Of a stretch of DNA of 55,605 bases, positions 41,801 through 48,395 are shown piece after piece. The stretch comes from Rhizobium sp. Q54 (GTDB taxonomy: Bacteria > Pseudomonadota > Alphaproteobacteria > Reyranellales > Reyranellaceae). The stretch lies in the NCBI GenBank assembly GCA_945903635.1, contig CAMDOT010000010.1:1-55605 (forward strand). Reading direction: 5' to 3'. Within the stretch, counting starts at the first letter, position 1, and each line of letters opens with the position of its first letter. The notes under the pieces were generated by a model. That model saw only the letters and a program-made list of their open reading frames with translations. It had not been told where the DNA came from and ran no database searches. The translations under genes were made by a program, and so were the position numbers.

Positions 41801-42021
41801 TCGCCTTCATCCTGGGCGTCGTGCCGCTGGTGACGGCGACGGGCGCGGGCGCCAACTCGCGCATCTCGCTCGGCCTCTGCGTGTTCAGCGGCATGATCGC
41901 CTCGACCTGCCTCGCCGTCCTGTTCGTGCCGTCGTTCTTCACGGTGCTGCAGCGCTTCGAGGAACGCAGGAAGCCGGCTCCCAAGGCAGCCCCGCCGGCC
42001 GAGGTTGCCGCGGCGTCATGA
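38854..42021 (+). CDS. RND efflux pump permease (AcrB/HAE1 family)
   Basis: The 1055-aa inner-membrane trimeric pump has the start MISEFFINRPVLANVLAIVIVLIGGVALF. The proton-relay aspartates are in GIVVDDAIVIVEG (helix 4) and the essential lysine in ALGAKNAILIVEVA (helix 10), so it should be active. Two large periplasmic loops flank a central duplication, as expected for drug or hydrophobe efflux. It is translationally coupled to the patatin gene (ATGA overlap at 42018-42021). The substrate is unknown. Confidence 0.95.
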   Translation: MISEFFINRPVLANVLAIVIVLIGGVALFTLPVSQYPNIVPPTVQVTTTYPGASAKVVVDNVALPVELQVNGVEKMIYMQSYSTDAGTYALTVTFEIGTDLNFAQVLVQNKVSAALASLPPSVQAQGLIVEKKSTSILQIISLTSPDERYNSLYLSNYATINLVNELSRLPGVGNVNVLGVGQYSMRVWLDPEKLYTYGLTPSDVSKVIQQQSQDVSAGQVGMPPAPKGLDFQYTIDVLGRLSTPEEFSNIIVKADQGNGGRIVRVKDIGRVELGAQTYAQTSQINGKPNSGIAIYQLPDANALDVANSVKAKMAQLAKEFPPGLVYDVPFDTTRFVTASINEVFMTLLEAGVLVLIVIVIFLQDWRAMLVPATTIPVTIIGAFAAMAAMGFTINTTTMFGIVLAIGIVVDDAIVIVEGVARHIERGMSSHDAAIQAMKELFGPVIGITLVLMSVFIPAAFVPGLTGKMFAQFALVIAATALISAVNAATLKPTQCAMWLRPSVPPEKRNIFFRSFNKVYDKLENAYAALVGAMVKRAGLMVLLALVLAGIGGWGVARLPTAFSPTEDQGYLMIGVQLPDGASLERTGATLDQAAKIAMAMPGVENVVALGGMSVLDSNSALANAAVSYVILKDWGVRLKAGGQDLRTIVTNLMKELQVLQDGRAFVIVPPAIQGIGNAGGFQMQVEQKDGSFDYGKLQRVTDALLEQAGTQSALTNLVTSFRASAPHVRVEVDRVKAESLRVPVGEVFTTLSSYMGAGYVNRFNKFGLSLQVYIQADSQYRTRPEDILRLQVKNLDGQMVPIGAIAELREAQGSPLISLYNLYPSAAIVGAPAAGFSSGEGIALMDEIANVILPPGTGYEWTAMAYQENVVGNQLMYVFALAILLVYLCLAGQYESWIAPLAVILAVPLALSGPAIALTAVGLANNIYTQIGLMLLIALGAKNAILIVEVAREARLVEGKDIAHAAVEAARTRFRPILMTSFAFILGVVPLVTATGAGANSRISLGLCVFSGMIASTCLAVLFVPSFFTVLQRFEERRKPAPKAAPPAEVAAAS

Positions 42022-43256
42022 TCGCGGGAGGGATCGCGGGAATGAGCCTGGACCTGCGCAAGATCCTGCTTCTCGCGACGCTGTCGTTCGGCGTCCTCTT
42101 TCTCGGCGCCTGCTCGATCCCGGAGCGCGGCCCCGGCGTGCCGGCCGTCGATACCGCCCGCGCCCTGCCGCTGGGCATTCCCAATGCCCGGTTCTTCGCC
42201 GACGGCGATCCCACGCCCATGATCGACGAAGGCACGCGCGCCTTCGAGCGCGAGCAGGCGGCCTTGCGCGCCGAAGGCAAATCGACGACGCGCCTGCCGC
42301 CCGTCTACTACCTGGCCGTCTCCGGCGGCGGCGACAACGGCGCCTTCGGCGCCGGCCTGATCAACGGCTGGACCGCGCTCGGCACGCGGCCCGAGTTCAA
42401 GATGGTGACCGGCGTCAGCACCGGCGCGCTGATCGCGCCCTTCGCCTTCCTCGGGCCGGACTACGACGAGGGCCTGCGCGACGTCTACACCAACATGACT
42501 CCCGACAAGGTCTTCAAGCCGCGCGGCCTTGCCGCGGCGCTGTTCAACGATGCCATGGCCGACACCGGCCCGTTGTCCGAGGTGATCGCGACCCATGCCG
42601 ACCAGAAGATGCTCGAGGCCATCGCGCGCGAATACCAGAAGGGCCGCCTGCTGCTGATCGGCACGACCTATCTCGATGCCCAGCGGCCGACCATCTGGAA
42701 CATCGGCGCCATCGCCGCCAGCGGCCATCCCGGCAGCCTGGCGCTGTTCCGCAATATCCTGCGCGCCTCGGCCGCGATCCCCGGCCTGTTCCAGCCGGTC
42801 CTGTTCGACGTCGAGATCGACGGCAAGAAATACCAGGAGATGCATGTCGACGGCGGCGCGATCGCCCAGCTCTTCCTCTATCCGCCGTCGATCAACCTCT
42901 CGGCCAGCGGGGTCCGCCGCGAGCGGCATGCCTACGTCATCCGCAACGCCCGCCTCGATCCGGACTATGCGGCGAGCGAGCGGCGCACCATCTCGATCGC
43001 CGGCCGCGCCATCAACACCATGCTGGCGGCGAGCGGCCAGAACGACGTGCTGCGCACCTATTTCGTCTCCCAGCGCGACGGCGTCGACTACAACCTGGCC
43101 TACATAGGCGCGGACTTCAGCGCCCCCAAGGCCGGCGAGTTCGACCAGGCTTATATGCGCGCGCTCTACGCCTACGGTTACCAGGAAGGCCGGGACGGCC
43201 GCGCCTGGCACAAGCTGCCGCCCGGCCTGCAGCCGGCCACCGCCGGCACGCGCTAG
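42018..43256 (+). CDS. Patatin-like phospholipase, lipoprotein
   Basis: The 412-aa protein has an N-terminal lipobox (LFLGAC, cysteine near residue 32). Patatin marks are the oxyanion loop SGGGDNGAFGAGLINGW, nucleophile GVSTGAL and catalytic aspartate motif DGGAIAQ. This is the Ser-Asp dyad of bacterial patatins, here tethered to a membrane. The ATG at 42018 overlaps the RND stop; a second ATG at 42042, preceded by GGGAGGG, is an equally good start. Linkage to the RND pump suggests a joint envelope role. Confidence 0.9.
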   Translation: MIAGGIAGMSLDLRKILLLATLSFGVLFLGACSIPERGPGVPAVDTARALPLGIPNARFFADGDPTPMIDEGTRAFEREQAALRAEGKSTTRLPPVYYLAVSGGGDNGAFGAGLINGWTALGTRPEFKMVTGVSTGALIAPFAFLGPDYDEGLRDVYTNMTPDKVFKPRGLAAALFNDAMADTGPLSEVIATHADQKMLEAIAREYQKGRLLLIGTTYLDAQRPTIWNIGAIAASGHPGSLALFRNILRASAAIPGLFQPVLFDVEIDGKKYQEMHVDGGAIAQLFLYPPSINLSASGVRRERHAYVIRNARLDPDYAASERRTISIAGRAINTMLAASGQNDVLRTYFVSQRDGVDYNLAYIGADFSAPKAGEFDQAYMRALYAYGYQEGRDGRAWHKLPPGLQPATAGTR

Positions 43257-43269
43257 CGAAGGCCGGGCA

Positions 43270-43430
43270 GCGGCACACGAACTGTGCCGCAACACGGCGC
43301 CAGCTGTGCCGCTGCGTGTGCCGCCAGGCCGTAATCCGACAGCCGTTTCAACGGCTTGGCCACTTCCCGCGGCACAATGCCAGCGCGTTTCCGGGTCGGT
43401 TCCGAATCTCGGCGTTGTGCCGCCGCGAAC
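43270..43430 (+). repeat. 161-nt structured intergenic repeat, copy B
   Basis: The copy is of the same length as that at 27138-27298, with conserved blocks GCCAGCTGTGCC, CGGCTTGGCC and CCGAATC in the same order. The 8-bp stem GCGGCACA/TGTGCCGC at 43270-43290 is kept although its 5-nt loop differs (CGAAC here, CGGAA in copy A). It sits just after the patatin stop. The 313-nt gap 43257-43569 holds this repeat and a leftward terminator. Confidence 0.85.
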
Positions 43431-43456
43431 ACCATGACTGCAGCCACCGGCCCACG

Positions 43457-43491
43457 AAAAAGGCCGCTCCGGGCAAGTGACCCGGGCGGCC
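43457..43491 (-). terminator. Rho-independent terminator for the glutaminase-fusion gene
   Basis: Read on the minus strand, a GC-rich hairpin (GGCCGCCCGGG paired with CCCGGAGCGGCC, one bulged/mismatched position) is followed by TTTTT at 43461-43457. It lies about 80 nt beyond the stop of the glutaminase gene. Confidence 0.7.
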
Positions 43492-43569
43492 CGCGCATTA
43501 CGCACGTCGTGGCAACGTATCAAAAATATAGCATAAAACCTGCGCAACCTGCAAGTATTTCTTTCGCCG

Positions 43570-45405
43570 TCAGAACGAGGCCAATGCCTCGATCTTGTTG
43601 TTGGCGACGATCAGCCTCTTGGAAAGCAGCCGGGCCAGATTGGCCATGACATGTTCAGCCGCCCGCGGGTGACGCTCGCGGAAACCGGCGAAGTCCTCCA
43701 GGGAAAGCTCGAGACAGGTCACGGACGTATCGGCCCAGACATCCGCCGACCGGCGTGTTTCGAGCAGTGCCATCTCGCCGACGGCCATGCCCGCTGACAG
43801 GGTCGCGAGGCGGATGCCGCTGGGAAGCCTGACGCTCACCACGCCGCTGCCGACGAACAGCAGTGACGTCGCCGGATCCCCCGAGCCGATCATGCGATCG
43901 CCGGCGTCATAATCCCGTGTCGCCATCAGGCCGGCGAGATCGGAGAGCTCGTCCTGGGAGAGGTCGGTCAGCAATTGCTGTTCGGCGAGAATCGTCGGCT
44001 TCTGAAGATCGAGATGTCCCCCCAGCCGCTGGATGATCCGGTCTTCCGCCCACTCGATGGCCTCGTCGAGCGGGGCGATGCCGCGCACGCCATGCTTTCC
44101 GCCCAGCCAGCCGGCAAGGGAAGCCTCGAGCGACGTTCCCTTGGCAACACCGGAGAAGACGACTTCGACGCCGTGCGTCACGAGGCCGTCCAGGGCGCCC
44201 GTCAGCAAGTGGGAGGCCGCCTCGCTGATCGACGACACGCGCCGGAAATCGAGGACGAGATGGCTGAGGTGCGGTTGCAGGTCCTGGATGCGACGCGACA
44301 CATATTCGACATTGGCGAAGCTCAGCGCGCCCGCCAGTTCGAGGACGATGCCCGCGGCGTGATGCGCCTCCAGGATGGCGAGTTCCTCCGGGCGCCGGGC
44401 GCGGCGCGAGGAAACGCTTCCAACGTCGTAGCTGGCCGCGATGCAGGTGCGGACATCGCCTATCCGGTTGAGCATGTGGAGGCCGAAGTGCGACGACAGG
44501 GCCTCGCACGAGCGCAGACCGCGCACGCTGTTTCCCTGGTCGTCGATCCTGGGCGAGTAGGTGCCGAGACCCAGTTGCGACGGCAGCGACGCCACGATGC
44601 CGCCGGCCACGCCGCTCTTGGCGGGAATGCCGACGTTATAGACCCAGCGACCTGCCGAATCGTACATGCCCGAGCTGGTCATCACCGAGAGCGTGCGCGC
44701 GACGGCATAGCTCGACGCGACCTGCTCGCCGGTCAACGGATTGATACCCTTGTTCGCGAGGGTGGCCGCCATGACCGACAGGTCGCGCGCCGTCACCTTC
44801 ACGGCGCACTGGCGAAAGTAGACGTCGAGAACCTCGTCGACATTGCCTTTCAGGACGCCGTGCGTTCGCAGGAGATAGGCGATCGCGCGGTTGCGGTCGC
44901 CCGTCACCCGCTCCGACTCGAAGGTCGCTTCGTCGACCTCGAGCCGGTGTCCGGCAAAGCGGCTGAACGCGTCGGTCAGGCGCTCGCCCATGCCGGCACC
45001 CTCGATCTCGCAAAGCAGGCTGGTGCAGGCGATCGCGCCGGCGTTGACCATCGCGTTGAACGGCCGGTTGTCGGCCCCCAGCCTGATGGAATTGAAGGCG
45101 TCGCCGCTCGGCTCGACGCCCACGACGGCTTCCACCCGGTCGGGGCCCACGATGTCGAGCGCCAGGGCGAACACGAAAGCCTTGGAGATCGACTGGAGGG
45201 TGAAGGCGACGTTGCTGTCGCCGACCTCATAGACGAACCCGTCGACCGTGGTGACCGCGATGCCGAAATCGGAAGGGTTGGCGAGGGCCAGCTCCGGGAT
45301 GTAGGTCGCCACTTCGCCGCTGTGATCCGCGGAAAATTCCGCGTGGCAGCGGGCCAGAAAGCGCGCCAGGGGCAGCTCGACGACAGAGTCTTGAGCCGAA
45401 ACCAT
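43570..45405 (-). CDS. glsA: Glutaminase A fused to STAS and cyclic-nucleotide-binding domains
   Basis: The 611-aa protein carries three domains. Residues 8-315 are a serine-type glutaminase: S72-x-x-K75 (QSISKAF), N121 (MVNAGAIA) and VGIPAKSGVAGGI are kept. Residues about 350-432 are a STAS domain (GIVLELAGALSFANVE, LVLDFRRVSSISEAA). Residues about 472-600 are a cNMP-binding domain with the phosphate-binding cassette GEMALLETRRSADV. The activity would be glutamine to glutamate plus ammonia, with regulation by a nucleotide and by partner binding. The start is the ATG at 45405. Confidence 0.92.
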   Translation of the reverse strand: MVSAQDSVVELPLARFLARCHAEFSADHSGEVATYIPELALANPSDFGIAVTTVDGFVYEVGDSNVAFTLQSISKAFVFALALDIVGPDRVEAVVGVEPSGDAFNSIRLGADNRPFNAMVNAGAIACTSLLCEIEGAGMGERLTDAFSRFAGHRLEVDEATFESERVTGDRNRAIAYLLRTHGVLKGNVDEVLDVYFRQCAVKVTARDLSVMAATLANKGINPLTGEQVASSYAVARTLSVMTSSGMYDSAGRWVYNVGIPAKSGVAGGIVASLPSQLGLGTYSPRIDDQGNSVRGLRSCEALSSHFGLHMLNRIGDVRTCIAASYDVGSVSSRRARRPEELAILEAHHAAGIVLELAGALSFANVEYVSRRIQDLQPHLSHLVLDFRRVSSISEAASHLLTGALDGLVTHGVEVVFSGVAKGTSLEASLAGWLGGKHGVRGIAPLDEAIEWAEDRIIQRLGGHLDLQKPTILAEQQLLTDLSQDELSDLAGLMATRDYDAGDRMIGSGDPATSLLFVGSGVVSVRLPSGIRLATLSAGMAVGEMALLETRRSADVWADTSVTCLELSLEDFAGFRERHPRAAEHVMANLARLLSKRLIVANNKIEALASF

Positions 45406-45429
45406 ATGCTTACACCTATGCTTACACTG
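45406..45429. repeat. Tandem 12-bp direct repeat just upstream of the glutaminase start
   Basis: ATGCTTACAC occurs at 45406-45415 and 45418-45427, a 12-bp period, directly before the start codon (minus strand). It replaces a normal ribosome-binding site region, so slippage here would change the leader. Confidence 0.75.
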
Positions 45430-45599
45430 ACGACTTGAGGGGTTGTGGGGCGATTCGCAGATCAGCAGCAATCTTCATACCATAGAGCCGATCGACGATT
45501 CCGATCGTGTTGCGCTACTCGTAAGGTGGAGCCGGTCCGCGCGACCTCGAAGACAGCGGGACTCCGCGTCATCGGAGGCATACTCCAGCAGCGACGACC

Positions 45600-45944
45600 C
45601 TACCGCAGGTCCGCCTTCACGCCGTCGAGCCTCAGGCGGAGCCGCGCCACCGTGTAGCGCTGGGGGTTCCTCTTCATCTGGTCCTCCCGCCAGCTCGGAC
45701 CCTTGCCCGCCGGAATAGCGCAGCTGTCCAGTTCGATCCGTGCGCGGGCGTAGACCCCTGCCTCCATGAAGCTGAGAGCGTGGACCAGGCAGGTCTCCTC
45801 CCAGTGGTCGGGCTGCCGCTGCATCTCGTCGAGCCGGTTGAGGACCGCCTCGAACATCGCGTGCACCGCGACCTTCATCTCGACCGAGTACCTGCCCTCG
45901 TCGAGGGCCCCCGTCGTCGGGAGAATGTCGTCCCGCTGTGTCAT
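45600..45944 (-). CDS. Hypothetical protein
   Basis: The 114-aa soluble protein has no family I recognise. It looks helical: MKVAVHAMFEAVLNRLDEMQ, then a region with WEETCLVHALSFMEAGVYARARIELDSC, and a basic C-terminus. The gene lies upstream of the glutaminase fusion on the same strand, with 194 bp between them that holds no other gene. Its normal composition supports a real gene. The 207 bp to its right (45945-46151) hold nothing I can support. Confidence 0.6.
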   Translation of the reverse strand: MTQRDDILPTTGALDEGRYSVEMKVAVHAMFEAVLNRLDEMQRQPDHWEETCLVHALSFMEAGVYARARIELDSCAIPAGKGPSWREDQMKRNPQRYTVARLRLRLDGVKADLR

Positions 45945-46151
45945 ATCGTCGAGGATAGCACGCTGCGGGACGGCCGTTCAGTGTCATGAGGCTACTTTGG
46001 CTTCGCCTTTTTTCGCCTCCCGAAGATCGCGCCAAGCCCCAGGCAGGTAGGGATAACGTGAATCGGCGGAGATCTTTCAACCACAACCAGTTGAGTCAGA
46101 TCACAATCCACGATGGCCGGGTTCTGACCTCAGAGCATTTGGGGGGATGCT

Positions 46152-48356
46152 TCAGGTGCCGACCATGAAATCGGCCAGAGCGAGGTCGCTGGCCCGGTCG
46201 ATGACCAGGAACCCGACATTGCACTGCGTGGTGACGGTGTCTTTTCCCGTCTTACCATTGATCCTGAGGGGCGAGAATTCGAGGTCGATCCTGTAGAACT
46301 CCTTGGCCTTGGTGCGCAGTTCGTCGAGTTCTATCTGTGACGCCACCAGCGATGGGACATAATAGGCGAACTGTTGGGCGTCTTCGGTGACATAAAATCG
46401 CCACTGTCCCGCCGTCGAGTTTCCCAAAGAGTCGGCGAGGAATTTTCTGTTACCCTCGGGGCTGTTCTTGGTGGCGCTGCTGTTGAACAGCTGGAAGCAA
46501 AAAGCCTTTGGCTCGTCGTAAACGACCGCTCCGGCGACACTAAAGGCATAGTGCACATCTCCCGACAGCATGATCACTTTCGTCAGGTTGGCTGATTTCA
46601 GGACCTGCATCAGCCGCATGAAGCTATGCTTGTTCGTCATCCAAGCTTCGACGTCCGTCTCGGGAACGGAGGTCGCTTCATTAAAGGTGCCTGCTTTCCA
46701 AGCGGCGGTCGTTTTGCGAACGAGCGTTTTGCCGACTTCGAGGAGCGGCAGATCGAAAACCGGACCAGGCGTGACGAGCATCAAGCGCCGGCCCGTCACG
46801 GCATCAAGCAAAATCTCCAGATGCTTCATCGTCGCCGGACCGATCAGGCTCGGCACAAAACCGTCCCGCCGGTCACCCTTCCATTTTTGCGGAGACGCTG
46901 GAATGTATTCCGGCAAAGCGACGGGTTCAGGCAGGTAGTCGCGCTCGCCCAAGGACTTCTGAAACTCAAACTCATAGTCATGCGGCGCGCGTGTCCGCCG
47001 CGTCCTCGAATCGACGAACAATGTCGGCGGCGCCGTTGGCGCCAGGAACGACCATTTTCCGAACGCCAGCAAGGTCGTTTCGTAGCTCGCGATCGTCGAA
47101 GCGGACACGTCGCGTTTGGCGAACCGTGCCTCGATGCAGTCGAGCACTGTGCCGTCCGCGAATGAGTCCGGATCGTTGCCCCAGCCCTGGAATACCGTAT
47201 AGGCGGCCAGGGCGTTGCTCACGATCCTGCGACCAAGCGGGTTTTTCTTTTCGACCGCGTCCTGCCACGCTGGAGTGATGTTCCAGTCGTCCGTCACGTC
47301 GTGATCGTCGAAGATCATGTAGGTCGGTGTATTGGCGAGGATACGACGCAGCGCCCGGGTGCCCTTGTACGCATCGAGAAGATTGATGATCTCGCGAAGT
47401 CCCTCTTCTGCTTCCGTCTTTGCGCTGCTGATGGTTCCCGCTTCCCAGCGTGCCTGCCCGGTGTCGAGAAACTTCCGGCTCTTTTCTTTGAGACTATCCA
47501 GCGGCCAGAAATAGTCGTCGCGCGACCACGACATGAGGTACATCGCCGCGAACTCGCCGAACCGAGCGAGGTGATTGGCCCCTTCCGTCGTCGTGAAGCC
47601 CGCCGCCTCGGCGATCGGTTTCTGCCTTTGCCTTGCCGAGTACTTCCAGTCCGACAGCGTGCTTCCGTCGCGGTCGGGAACGTCCTCCTTGAAGCCGATC
47701 AGCAGCCGGGAAACCATCGCCAGCCGGTCCAGGATCAGGGCCGAAACGTCGTCGGCATAGATCTGGTCGCCCATCAGCAGCAGCGCATTGGGGCGGCCGG
47801 CGATATAGGGAAACCTGTAGCGGCTCTTCAGGGTCTTGACGAAGGCGTCCTTGCCCGGACCGTGGAGCTTGCGGCAGGAAGCGAACAGTGCGCGCAAGTC
47901 GGTCTCGGAATCCCGCTGCAGGACGACCGTCGGCAGATCGGCCTCGCCGGACAATGAAATTTCCGTGAGGACGGCCGGCGTCAGGATGCTGGAGCCGAGC
48001 TTGGCCGGCGTCGCGGTAGTCAGCTCGCGGATGTCGTAGGAGAGCAATGCTCCCGTCGGGAAAAAGCTTGCGGTGTTCGCTTTGGATTTTACCGGCACCG
48101 CCTTCAACAGATGGACATAGAGTCTTTCGCCCAGCCGCACACGCCGCAGCGCCCGCCCTGTGCCGATCGGCCCCGGCATGACAATAGGCTTCTTGTCCTT
48201 GCCAAACGTGGTCGCGAAAACCACCATTCCAAGGTCGAGAGGTTTGCTGGTGCAGATCCAGACATGGATGGCCTTCGCGTCGGACCGGCGCACGATCGGT
48301 CCGGCCAATATCTCGGGCATCTGCCCGGCCAATATATCGGGTATCGACAAGGTCAT
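46152..48356 (-). CDS. PhoD-like metallophosphatase
   Basis: The 734-aa protein has a PhoD-type metallophosphatase core: MGDQIYADD (residues 195-203), FDDHDVTDDW (349-358) and LSGDVHYAF near 620. It is much longer than classical PhoD (about 550 aa) and shows no Tat or Sec signal, so a cytoplasmic place is likely. The N-terminus starts with a duplicated octapeptide (PDILAGQM/PEILAGPI). It lies 39 nt downstream of the 1020-residue gene on the same strand, suggesting one transcript. GC is lower than in neighbours. Confidence 0.85.
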   Translation of the reverse strand: MTLSIPDILAGQMPEILAGPIVRRSDAKAIHVWICTSKPLDLGMVVFATTFGKDKKPIVMPGPIGTGRALRRVRLGERLYVHLLKAVPVKSKANTASFFPTGALLSYDIRELTTATPAKLGSSILTPAVLTEISLSGEADLPTVVLQRDSETDLRALFASCRKLHGPGKDAFVKTLKSRYRFPYIAGRPNALLLMGDQIYADDVSALILDRLAMVSRLLIGFKEDVPDRDGSTLSDWKYSARQRQKPIAEAAGFTTTEGANHLARFGEFAAMYLMSWSRDDYFWPLDSLKEKSRKFLDTGQARWEAGTISSAKTEAEEGLREIINLLDAYKGTRALRRILANTPTYMIFDDHDVTDDWNITPAWQDAVEKKNPLGRRIVSNALAAYTVFQGWGNDPDSFADGTVLDCIEARFAKRDVSASTIASYETTLLAFGKWSFLAPTAPPTLFVDSRTRRTRAPHDYEFEFQKSLGERDYLPEPVALPEYIPASPQKWKGDRRDGFVPSLIGPATMKHLEILLDAVTGRRLMLVTPGPVFDLPLLEVGKTLVRKTTAAWKAGTFNEATSVPETDVEAWMTNKHSFMRLMQVLKSANLTKVIMLSGDVHYAFSVAGAVVYDEPKAFCFQLFNSSATKNSPEGNRKFLADSLGNSTAGQWRFYVTEDAQQFAYYVPSLVASQIELDELRTKAKEFYRIDLEFSPLRINGKTGKDTVTTQCNVGFLVIDRASDLALADFMVGT
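48302..48349. repeat. 24-bp tandem duplication in the phosphatase N-terminus
   Basis: CGGCCAATATCTCGGG at 48302 recurs with one change at 48326, a period of 24 bp. It encodes two (D/E)ILAG octapeptides at the protein start. Confidence 0.75.
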
Positions 48357-48395
48357 GCGGTCAGCCGCTCGACGGACATGGCGTCGGCCTCCGGC

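Noticed and set aside
46097-46132. Possible terminator hairpin after the PhoD-like gene (TCAGA/TCTGA dyad)
   Set aside because: The stem is only about 6 bp with a large loop and no T-run.
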